This document shows, one piece after another, positions 8,474-16,447 of a stretch of 64,000 bases of DNA (its first letter is position 1; each line of letters starts with the position of its first letter). The DNA comes from Novipirellula artificiosorum (GTDB lineage Bacteria > Planctomycetota > Planctomycetia > Pirellulales > Pirellulaceae), in the NCBI RefSeq assembly GCF_007860135.1, contig NZ_SJPV01000010.1, positions 174,005 through 238,004 on the forward strand. Reading direction: 5' to 3'. Below the pieces are notes generated by a model. That model was not told the origin of the DNA, searched no databases, and saw only the letters and a program-made list of their open reading frames with translations. Both the position numbers and the translations under genes were made by a program.

Positions 8474-8533
8474 GAATCGGGCGGAGCTTGGGGAAAAAAG
8501 GGGCGATCGTCACGTTGACTTAGGTTAAACGAC

Positions 8534-9976
8534 TTAGACGCCACGATCGGGGCGGAGTGCCTCGGCTTGACGCTTCAGGGTAGCGGATTCACGTTGGAAC
8601 CGACCGCTTAGCCGACGCAATTCCAGCTCAAGCCGTTCGGTAGCCGTCGTTGACGGTTCGATGGGTTTGGTCCCTAACCGGACTTGATTCGCATCGGCGA
8701 TGGTGGATGGGGCATGAGCCGCCAGGGTTTCTCGAATCAGTAGATCGCTGAGTTTCGCCGTCGTTGCGCGATGGTCCAGCGTGATTTGATTCGTTTTTCC
8801 CCACTGCAATCGGATCCCCCGCAGGGCGGCTTGAGCCGCTTCGGTGATCGATTGGATTCGCCCAATGACACTGGTTGAGTCGGCATCAAAGACCCAGACC
8901 CAGCGTCGCGTGTCGACTCGGTAAGCAAAGTCGAATAGCCTTTGATGAGTTTGCAGGACTCGATCGAAATCGTCAGCTGCATCCCGTGCCATGGCGGCGC
9001 CGAGCGAGACGGTGCCCAGTGCAAACGATTCCGGTTGTCTTGGCGAGGCTCCGTTGTGCATCAATTCCACCGACAATAGCGGCGGATCGAGACGCACTCG
9101 CCGTTGGATCTTGCTGCGCAGGTTTTCGCTTGAAGGATCGCTTTGGTGTTGTTTCGTTTCGGTTTCACCGTCCGATACCCGCTTTCGCCATCGCACCCAA
9201 CACTCGGCGACCGATTTGGGGCCGCCGACGGGCGTCAGGAAACTGGCGTCGGTTCCGTAGCCTGTCCGAGAACGAAGCCGCAATGTTGAGAAATGTAACG
9301 CTGCTAATTGTCGGCAAATCGCCAACCCCAGCCCTTCGCCTGACGAAGACGAAAATTGCTGCGATTCAATTCGTTTCATCTGAGCTGGCGTGATCCCCAC
9401 TCCCTGATCGATTACGGACCAGCAAATCGCCTCGCCACCGGGTGTCTTTTGTAGTCTCACTAAGACCGATTCGTTTTCAGGTGTGGCTCGGATCGCGTTC
9501 ACGACGAGGTTGACGATCATGCGTCTCAAAATCGCAGGATCGGCAAACACCAACAACTTGGCATCCTCGGCGCCGTCCCAAAGGACATCGATGTTCCGAG
9601 GCAAGGTCCAAGGTCGCAGCGTTTCTTCGACTGCGGTTCGGACCTCGCTGACCGAAACCCAACCTCGCTGAGCGCGTGGAATACCACTTTGCAAGCGTTC
9701 AAGTTGCACCATCTCGCCGACCATTTGGTCGATGCAATCGCACTGATCGATCGCGGCGGACAAGCAAGCTTGTTGTTCGTGCTGGATTGGGCCGAGGTCG
9801 CCATCGTGAACCAAGCGAATCGATTCGCGGATGGTTGTCAGCGGCGAGCGAAGGTCATGGGCGGTTTCGCTCAGCATCTGAACAATCGCGTTGGCCGTTT
9901 CGTTGACCTGGCTCTCCGCACGCCGTGACGACGAATGCGTTTTTTGTCCGTGATGGGCTGTTTGGATGTGAGGCAT
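8534..9976 (-). CDS. Sensor histidine kinase without membrane segments, with a long C-terminal extension
   Basis: About 480 residues. A HisKA dimerisation/phosphoacceptor domain contains SETAHDLRSPLTTIRES (His in the H-box), followed by a HATPase_c domain with N-box NLVVNAIRATPEN, G1 DQGVGI and G2 GEGLGLAICRQ. The catalytic parts end near residue 260; the remaining 220 residues are unassigned, with a possible degenerate GGDEF-like stretch (TVSLGAAMA through VWVFDADSTSVIG). No transmembrane or sensor domain precedes HisKA, so it is likely cytosolic and fed by a partner. No response regulator is adjacent. ATG at 9976 with GGGGA upstream is preferred; a GTG at 10021 is the alternative and would bring the start to the edge of the tandem array. 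Confidence 0.8.
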   Translation of the reverse strand: MPHIQTAHHGQKTHSSSRRAESQVNETANAIVQMLSETAHDLRSPLTTIRESIRLVHDGDLGPIQHEQQACLSAAIDQCDCIDQMVGEMVQLERLQSGIPRAQRGWVSVSEVRTAVEETLRPWTLPRNIDVLWDGAEDAKLLVFADPAILRRMIVNLVVNAIRATPENESVLVRLQKTPGGEAICWSVIDQGVGITPAQMKRIESQQFSSSSGEGLGLAICRQLAALHFSTLRLRSRTGYGTDASFLTPVGGPKSVAECWVRWRKRVSDGETETKQHQSDPSSENLRSKIQRRVRLDPPLLSVELMHNGASPRQPESFALGTVSLGAAMARDAADDFDRVLQTHQRLFDFAYRVDTRRWVWVFDADSTSVIGRIQSITEAAQAALRGIRLQWGKTNQITLDHRATTAKLSDLLIRETLAAHAPSTIADANQVRLGTKPIEPSTTATERLELELRRLSGRFQRESATLKRQAEALRPDRGV

Positions 9977-10031
9977 GGGGGTCCCCGGGTTCGGTACGGA
10001 AGCAATCGATGTTCGTGCCACGCGGCCGTTT

Positions 10032-10143
10032 GGCCCTTGATCGGGACGGCCCTTGATCGGAACGGCCCTTGATCGGAACGGCCCTTGATCGGAACGGCCC
10101 TTGATCGGAACGGCCCTTGATCGGAACGGCCCTTGATCGGAAC
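10032..10143. repeat. Seven-copy 16-bp tandem repeat upstream of the histidine kinase
   Basis: The unit GGCCCTTGATCGGAAC is repeated exactly seven times (112 bp); only the first copy has one change (GGGAC for GGAAC). Each unit carries TGATC, so the array holds evenly spaced half-sites, one every 16 bases (about 1.5 helical turns). It lies 56-167 bases upstream of the preferred kinase start, where a promoter is expected. It is not a CRISPR: there are no unique spacers and the unit is too short. Confidence 0.9.
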
Positions 10144-10484
10144 GGAGCGCCCGGTCCGATCAGGATCAACATGTGCGCACGGAATCTGAATCGTCATCGT
10201 TTGGATGACGGGCACAATCTTTGTGCACCGTCAGCGACACATCGGCGCAGTGGACCGTGAGTCGTGCCTGCTTTGCGGATATTGCGGGAGTCCGATAGGC
10301 GATTTTGGGCCGAACCGGTAATCTATCGCGGTGTTCCTACCTGTAGTGATTGCGAGCTGCCTCGTTCTCATTCAGCGAGGGTGTCCCCGGGGGGGAATTC
10401 CTGACGATGCGGCGACGCGTCGCTGTTTTTGCCGGACTCTCGCCATTTTTTTGATTCTTGACCGCAAATCGATAGCAAATAGTC
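10144..10484. other. Intergenic region between the divergent kinase and valS genes
   Basis: About 340 bases with no convincing gene. It holds a short inverted repeat, CATCGTTTGGATGACG, near 10194-10209 and a GC palindrome GCGACGCGTCGC near 10420. No clear promoter or terminator could be assigned. It should carry the valS promoter on the plus strand. Confidence 0.4.
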
Positions 10485-13400
10485 ATGACGATTCCCACTC
10501 GATTCGACCACACCGAAGCTGCCGAAAAAATCGCCGAAGCCTGGGAATCGGCCGGCTGTGCTCGTGCCGAACCGCGCACCGACAAGAAACCGTTTTCGAT
10601 CGTTATTCCGCCACCGAACGTCACCGGCGCCTTGCATCTCGGCCACGGTCTCAACAACACGCTTCAGGATATTTTGGTCCGGACCAAGCGAATGCAGGGG
10701 TTTGAAGCGCTTTGGATGCCGGGGACGGATCATGCGGGCATCGCGACTCAGGCCGTCGTCGAACGAAGGTTGAAAGATCAAGAAAACAAGTCGCGGCATG
10801 ATCTCGGCCGCGAAGCGCTGGTTCAGCGAATTTGGGATTGGAAGGCGCAATACGAAACGCGAATCCTCGGTCAATTGAAGCGAATGGGATGCAGTTGTGA
10901 TTGGAGTCGACTGCGTTTTACCCTCGATGACGTTTGTGCCGCCGCGGTCCGAGCGACGTTTTTTGACTTGTTCGGCAAGCAGCGGATCTATCGAGGTAAA
11001 CGGCTTGTGAACTGGGATACCTTCCTGCAAACCGCTGTCAGCGATGACGAAGTCTTCAATGAAACCAAGAAGGGACACTTTTGGCACATTTTTTATCCGG
11101 TTGTCGATCCGAAACCGGGGGAACCCGCTCGCTTGGAGATCGCCACGACACGACCCGAAACCATGTTGGGCGATACGGCGGTCGCCGTCCATCCGGATCC
11201 TGAAGCTGCACTTCAACAAACCGAGAAGGAACTGCGCGAGAAGTTGTCGGCCGTGTCGGCAGGGGAAAAGGACGACATCCAACAGCAACTCGACCGATTG
11301 CAACAGCGCCGAAATGAGATGCTGCCGCTGTTGATCAAGCTGCGCGACATGGCACGCGACGGTCGCATGTTGACGCTGCCGTTGATGAATCGCGAAATCC
11401 CACTGATCGCCGATGAATGGGCCAAGCCGGAAATGGGGACGGGGTGTGTCAAGATCACTCCCGCGCATGACCCAAACGATTACGAAGTGGGCAAACGAGC
11501 GGGGTTGCCGATGATCAACATTCTGAATCCTGATGGAACGATGAATGCCGAAACCGGACCGTATGAAGGTTTGACGATTTCGAAGTGCCGCAACAAGGTC
11601 GTGGACGATTTAGAGAATTTGGATCTGCTTGGCGAGATTGAGGATCGAGAAATCGAGTTGCCGCACAGTGATCGCAGCAAAACGCCAATCGAACCCTATT
11701 TGGCAGACCAATGGTTTGTGGCGATGGCGGAGTTGGCCCAATCGGCAATGGATGCCGTGACGGATCAACGCGTCAAGATTTTCCCTGAACGGTACCGCAA
11801 AGGCTATCTCGATTGGCTCAGCGAGAAACGTGATTGGCCGGTCAGTCGCCAATTGTGGTGGGGTCATCAAATCCCTATCTGGTCGGTGGGTGGAATCAGC
11901 GAAACCGAAGCCGAGGCCATCGAAGCGAAACTCCAAGCGTTCCCTGAGTATGCATCCGGCAAGATTGCCCAACGGATCGATCCGGATGAAGCGGGAACGC
12001 ATTCGATTTTTGTCTGCTTGCGTGATGAAGATGTGAAGCTGGAATCGAAGGTTCAATCGCTCGGTTTGACTCGCGATGACGACGTCTTGGATACCTGGTT
12101 TTCGTCTGCCCTTTGGCCGCATAGCACGCTCGGATGGCCCGCAAAGACCGCCGAGCTTGATTACTTTTATCCCACCAGCACGCTGATCACGTCGCGAGAC
12201 ATTATCACCTTGTGGGTCGCTCGAATGGTGTTGATGGGACTCAATAACTTGGGCGAAGTGCCGTTTCAGGAAGTCTTTATTCACCCGAAGATATTGGACG
12301 GCAATGGCGAAGGGATGAGCAAGAGCAAGGGCAACGGCGTGGATCCCAACGATGTGATCGACAAGTTTGGCCCCGATGCGTTGCGGTTCGGTTTGGCTCG
12401 TTTGGCGACAGAAACGCAAGATGTCAGGATGCCGGTCCAATACGAGTGTCCTCACTGCGAGAAACTGATCGATCAAACCAAAAAGAACCAGTCGTTGCCA
12501 GCGGTCCAATGTCCCGAGTGCAAGGAGAGGTTCTCGACCCAGTGGGCGGAAACCGAAGCCGACAAGGCGCTGCTCAAAGGCGCGGTGGTCAGTGAGAAAT
12601 TTGAAACGGCGAGAAACTTTGTCAACAAGCTTTGGAATGCGGCTCGCTTTGCGCTAATGAACTTCGAAGACTACAAGCCGCAATCGATTCAGGTGGCTGA
12701 ATTGCCGCTGGAGGATCGCTGGCTGCTCAGCCGTTTGTCGACGGTCACGCGCGATGTGTCCGAAGCGATCGAGCATTACCATTTCGCCGAGGCATCAAGA
12801 ATCCTCTACGATTTCGCCTGGAACGAATTCTGTAGCTTCTATGTCGAAATCGCCAAGCCAAGGCTGTCCGATGATTCGTTGCGAGCGGTGACGCAAGCCG
12901 TGATTGCCCATGGGCTTGATACGCTGCTGCGGCTATTGCATCCCATCATGCCCTTTGTGACGGAATCGATCTGGGGCTTTTTGAACGAGGCGGCTGCGGA
13001 GCGAGGTCTTCCTGAACCGACGGTGGCGCCGAGGTTTGTGATGACGGCGGCTTGGCCCGAAGCCGTCGCGAGCCACCATGACGAGTCGATTGAACGGCAG
13101 TTCAACGAGTTCCAAGAGGTGGTTGGCGCCATCCGTCGCATTCGTGCGAGCCAGAACATTGCCCCGCGTGAATCGGTGCCGGTCGCCATTCGTTGTAGCC
13201 CATCGAGTGCGGCCTTACTTGAGCCGATGCGAACGTATTTTCAAGGTCTCGCCGGTGCCGAAGTGGTTGCGTTGGGGGAACAGGCAAACGCCTTTGAGAT
13301 CGATGCTCCGTTGGCATTAACGAGCCTCGACATCGATGTGCACGTCGACTTGGAAAAGTTCATTGACGTCGAGGCGGAGTTGGCTCGGTTGGAGAAGTTG

Positions 13401-13577
13401 CTTGACCAGTTGGTCAAGCAAATCACCGGAAAACAGCAAAAGCTGTCGAACGAGAATTTTGTGTCGCGAGCGCCGGCCGAGGTGGTCGCCAAGGAACGGG
13501 ACTCCTTGGAAGATTTGCAGAAGCAGCGGAAGTCGGTCCAGAGCGATATTCAGCGGCTAACGCAAAGGTCTCGCTGA
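10485..13577 (+). CDS. valS: Valyl-tRNA synthetase with two unusual insertions
   Basis: A 1030-residue class I synthetase that charges tRNA-Val and edits mischarged Thr. HIGH motif is HLGH at residues 51-54; KMSKS is MSKSKGN near 611; the CP1 editing domain holds ATTRPETMLGDTAVAVHP and GTGCVKITPAHDPND; a C-terminal coiled-coil arm (about residues 955-1025) fits bacterial ValRS. Two insertions stand out: a Gln/Glu-rich coiled-coil of about 40 residues inside the editing domain (about residues 244-290), and a zinc-ribbon-like segment with C-P-x-C twice (about residues 654-690) between the catalytic core and the anticodon-binding domain. ATG at 10485 is the start. Confidence 0.95.
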   Translation: MTIPTRFDHTEAAEKIAEAWESAGCARAEPRTDKKPFSIVIPPPNVTGALHLGHGLNNTLQDILVRTKRMQGFEALWMPGTDHAGIATQAVVERRLKDQENKSRHDLGREALVQRIWDWKAQYETRILGQLKRMGCSCDWSRLRFTLDDVCAAAVRATFFDLFGKQRIYRGKRLVNWDTFLQTAVSDDEVFNETKKGHFWHIFYPVVDPKPGEPARLEIATTRPETMLGDTAVAVHPDPEAALQQTEKELREKLSAVSAGEKDDIQQQLDRLQQRRNEMLPLLIKLRDMARDGRMLTLPLMNREIPLIADEWAKPEMGTGCVKITPAHDPNDYEVGKRAGLPMINILNPDGTMNAETGPYEGLTISKCRNKVVDDLENLDLLGEIEDREIELPHSDRSKTPIEPYLADQWFVAMAELAQSAMDAVTDQRVKIFPERYRKGYLDWLSEKRDWPVSRQLWWGHQIPIWSVGGISETEAEAIEAKLQAFPEYASGKIAQRIDPDEAGTHSIFVCLRDEDVKLESKVQSLGLTRDDDVLDTWFSSALWPHSTLGWPAKTAELDYFYPTSTLITSRDIITLWVARMVLMGLNNLGEVPFQEVFIHPKILDGNGEGMSKSKGNGVDPNDVIDKFGPDALRFGLARLATETQDVRMPVQYECPHCEKLIDQTKKNQSLPAVQCPECKERFSTQWAETEADKALLKGAVVSEKFETARNFVNKLWNAARFALMNFEDYKPQSIQVAELPLEDRWLLSRLSTVTRDVSEAIEHYHFAEASRILYDFAWNEFCSFYVEIAKPRLSDDSLRAVTQAVIAHGLDTLLRLLHPIMPFVTESIWGFLNEAAAERGLPEPTVAPRFVMTAAWPEAVASHHDESIERQFNEFQEVVGAIRRIRASQNIAPRESVPVAIRCSPSSAALLEPMRTYFQGLAGAEVVALGEQANAFEIDAPLALTSLDIDVHVDLEKFIDVEAELARLEKLLDQLVKQITGKQQKLSNENFVSRAPAEVVAKERDSLEDLQKQRKSVQSDIQRLTQRSR

Positions 13578-13698
13578 GTTTTCCGCTGGGAAGGTGTTGC
13601 TCGGCGTCATCGCTTTCGGCGTCTTCGATTACAATGAGAGACGCCTTGTCGGTTCGTTCATTCTCCTCGTTTTTTTTGATTCCCCCCGGTCCGCTGCC

Positions 13699-14469
13699 AT
13701 GCCCATCCGATTGAATTGCCAATGCGGCAAAACGCTCAACATTCCCGACAACCTCGCTGGCAAGGCGGTCAAGTGCCCGGGCTGTGCCACCGTGCTGAAG
13801 GTTCCCGCTGCGAAGGCCACGGCGTCACCCGCCGCAGCGCCGGGTGTGGACAGTCTGGATGATCTGTTTGATGAGGAAGGCTTTAGCGATCAAGTTGCCG
13901 CGGTCTGTCCGGCGTGCCGGGCGGAGATGAGAGCGGGTGCGGTGTTGTGCACCAAATGCGGCTTCAATAAAGAAACCGGAGGCCGGTTGGAGGGGCATAA
14001 GACCGTTGGGGTTGACATCAGCCACGGCACCCTCGCGCTGCAAAAAGCAGCCGAGGACATGGCCCGAACCCAAGACACGCAAGACCGAATGCTGAGCAAA
14101 GCGGGACTCCCTTGGTGGATGCTGGGGTTGATCTTGATCTTGCTTGCGGGTTCCACCTTGATTGCGGTCATCGCGATCAACGTGGCGCGGCGATCCGATG
14201 GCACTCAGTTCAACGCGATGGCAACGTTCATGGTCTTGGCGGGGGCTTCCTGCAGCCTGATCGGCTCGGTCGCGGGGTTGATGCTGTTGATCAAAGCGTT
14301 CCAAAAAGACGTCGTAACGGGACTGTTGTGCATGTTCATCCCGCTTTACATCTTCTATTTCGTCGCCAAGAATTTTGCGGAAACGTGGCGGCTGATGGCG
14401 ATCAATCTCATCATGGGTGGCGCGGGTGGCGCCCTGCTTGCAATCGCCATTCCCCAACTACCCATTTGA
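13699..14469 (+). CDS. Zinc-ribbon membrane protein of unknown function
   Basis: A 256-residue protein. Residues 1-35 hold a zinc-ribbon-like motif (CQCGKTLNIPDN, CPGCATVLKVP) common in planctomycete proteins; residues about 72-92 hold a second ribbon (CPACRAEM, CTKCGFN). Three hydrophobic segments follow, at about 138-160, 175-200 and 205-255, suggesting membrane anchoring with cytosolic ribbons. ATG at 13699 is chosen because the first ribbon starts right after it. Function is not recognised; it is separated from valS by 121 bases. Confidence 0.75.
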   Translation: MPIRLNCQCGKTLNIPDNLAGKAVKCPGCATVLKVPAAKATASPAAAPGVDSLDDLFDEEGFSDQVAAVCPACRAEMRAGAVLCTKCGFNKETGGRLEGHKTVGVDISHGTLALQKAAEDMARTQDTQDRMLSKAGLPWWMLGLILILLAGSTLIAVIAINVARRSDGTQFNAMATFMVLAGASCSLIGSVAGLMLLIKAFQKDVVTGLLCMFIPLYIFYFVAKNFAETWRLMAINLIMGGAGGALLAIAIPQLPI

Positions 14470-14538
14470 CGGACTCCGCCGCTGAGTCTCCGCCGCTGAG
14501 TCCTTTCGACAAAAAGTCGCGGGTTGACCGCCGTTGCC

Positions 14539-15816
14539 TTACGGGGTGAAGTAAACGGGCTCGGGCATTTCCTCTGGCTTTCGTAGCACCTCCGCTGTGA
14601 TGATTCGGTCAGGTGGTCGGATCATCGTTTCATTGCTTTTGTCTTTGTTCGGGTCGACTCGTCGAATTTCGGTAAACAAGTCCATCCCTTCGATGACGCG
14701 GCCAAAAACGGTTTGTTGTTGACTCACAGCAGGCAGAGGCGTGAAGAAGATCGCGAATTGAGTGCTCGCGGTGTTCTCGAAAAACGATCCTTCCTTGCTC
14801 GGTAGCTTTGCCATGGCCAAAGAACCGCGAAACGCGTTGCGAGCCCCCTCGCGTTGGTGCTCATCGATCACGTAGCGGCCCGAATCACCCGATCCGAGTC
14901 CCGTTTCGTCCCCCGTTAGCGCCAACAGGTCATCTTTGACTTGGTAAAAATCCAATCCATCGTAGAACCCCTGCTCGACGAGCGAGATGAAATTCGCGAC
15001 GGTTGAAGGCGCCACATCAAGAAAGAGCTCAACCACCATGTCGCCTTTGGTGGTTTTGATCAGGACCCGTGGCAAATTCTTGGTCGCATCCGCTTCGCGA
15101 GCTTCCGCTTCTTGCTGCCACAGCTGCTCGATCTCGTCCATTTGAAACGAGAAACGTTTGTCGAGATCCGCGAAGCCTTCCTCGTCCATGTGCTTGTACA
15201 CTTTTCGGGCAAGCTCAAAATGGCCCGTGCATACGGCCGCCCGGGCAACGGCGCGGTAAAGAAAGATCTGCTTGAACCCCAGGTCCATCAGCAACGAACC
15301 GGCTTGCAGCGTCCACTCGCTGTAGTTGCTGTTTTCGTACTGATGTTGGATCATGGTCAACAGGTATTGAGCGGCTTCTTCGTCAGGGGCAAACATCAGC
15401 AGCTTGTAGGACGCTTCAAAAAGGTCGTCCATCAATTGACGGGTTCGAAGTTCAGCATCCACAAAACTCTGGCGGGCCTCGGGCGTTTGCTGCTCGCCAT
15501 TGATGTACCGCGTGTGGATAACCCGCATTTCGGTCACCTTGTCGCGGTAGGCCTTCAAGACCTCGAGGAATTCGGCTTTTGCCTGTTCGCCTTCTTCGGT
15601 CAACTCGATCGGCAGTGATCCTCCCATCGCTGCGGCTTCTTCACCTGCGGCAGCCGGAGCGGTGTCGGAAGCCGGAGCCAGGCTAGCTTCGGGGGTTTCT
15701 GGCCCAGAGGGAGTCGTGACCTCGGACGACTGGGCGTCACAGGTGGCGAGGCGGTCGGTTGGCGAGTAGGCCAGCAGCAGAAGGGTAAAGGAGACGAACA
15801 GGCGTTGCGAGATCAT
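14539..15816 (-). CDS. Exported cyclophilin-type peptidyl-prolyl cis-trans isomerase
   Basis: A 425-residue protein. The N-terminus has a hydrophobic signal sequence (SQRLFVSFTLLLLAYS), then an Ala/Pro/Glu-rich linker, an alpha-helical region (about residues 70-235, TPR-like in feel), and a C-terminal cyclophilin domain (about 240-420) beginning VLIKTTKGDMVVELFLD and including VANFISLVEQGFYDGL. Several substrate-groove positions (usual F-H-R, here FYQV) differ, so isomerase activity may be weak. Export to the periplasm and help in protein folding are inferred. ATG at 15816 is preferred over a TTG nine bases upstream. It converges on the zinc-ribbon gene. Confidence 0.85.
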   Translation of the reverse strand: MISQRLFVSFTLLLLAYSPTDRLATCDAQSSEVTTPSGPETPEASLAPASDTAPAAAGEEAAAMGGSLPIELTEEGEQAKAEFLEVLKAYRDKVTEMRVIHTRYINGEQQTPEARQSFVDAELRTRQLMDDLFEASYKLLMFAPDEEAAQYLLTMIQHQYENSNYSEWTLQAGSLLMDLGFKQIFLYRAVARAAVCTGHFELARKVYKHMDEEGFADLDKRFSFQMDEIEQLWQQEAEAREADATKNLPRVLIKTTKGDMVVELFLDVAPSTVANFISLVEQGFYDGLDFYQVKDDLLALTGDETGLGSGDSGRYVIDEHQREGARNAFRGSLAMAKLPSKEGSFFENTASTQFAIFFTPLPAVSQQQTVFGRVIEGMDLFTEIRRVDPNKDKSNETMIRPPDRIITAEVLRKPEEMPEPVYFTP

Positions 15817-16086
15817 CGACGACAACCAATCATTTCGGGATGGCGGGAAGGGGTCTACGTGTTCGATACAGGTTCCGTGCGCCAGTGGTTCGCGCGAACG
15901 GCTGAAAAGGCTTGGTGGAGACCCAATTCCTGTGGCTTTTTGTCAAGAACGGTGAAAGAAGTCTAGAAAACCGCGAATCACGGGGCCAAGTGAACCTTTC
16001 GCAAAACGGAATCGTCCGCTAATCTGTGCGGACGCATCAGGATCGAGCGGAGGGTTCCCGAGGGGTTCCTTTGCCGGCGATCCTTC

Positions 16087-16161
<75 letters not shown>

Positions 16162-16169
16162 TCGACGAA

Positions 16170-16205
16170 AAGCCGTGTTTTCCTGAGTGGAACACGGCTT
16201 TTTTT
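16170..16205 (+). terminator. Rho-independent terminator of tRNA-Pro
   Basis: A perfect 10-bp stem, AAGCCGTGTT (16170-16179) with AACACGGCTT (16191-16200), around an 11-base loop and followed by a run of T to 16205. It lies nine bases after the tRNA. Confidence 0.92.
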
Positions 16206-16447
16206 GTTGCAAGGCTGGGCGAATCGAGCGGCCAGTCCTGCGGGTCGGTTCGCGCCGACGCCACCGTTTTTTGTTCGCAGTCGGTTGGTCCTGGCGCTTC
16301 TTTGCAAGCCTCACTTTTTTGAGGGGGATCTTTTGTTGGATCCTATTTCTCGCTAACCTCTTGGCAAGTTTGTCTTTCCTTTTCCGCAGCTGATTTGAGC
16401 CGGAATTCCCTGTTTCCCCTCCCCATTTTGTAAGAGTGACCGTGCTG

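Noticed and set aside
4745..9976. A pyrimidine operon including the FAH-family and DUF423 genes
   Set aside because: They are co-directional and close, but the chemistry gives no link to pyrimidines; only pyrB-pyrX coupling is supported.
10032..10143. CRISPR array
   Set aside because: The repeat units are directly adjacent with no spacers, and no cas genes are present.
10368..11468. Long minus-strand frame opposite valS (366 codons)
   Set aside because: It lies antisense to the well-supported valS and has no family features; it is a shadow of the codon bias. Similar long frames opposite gltB, transketolase and the 1351-residue gene were rejected for the same reason.
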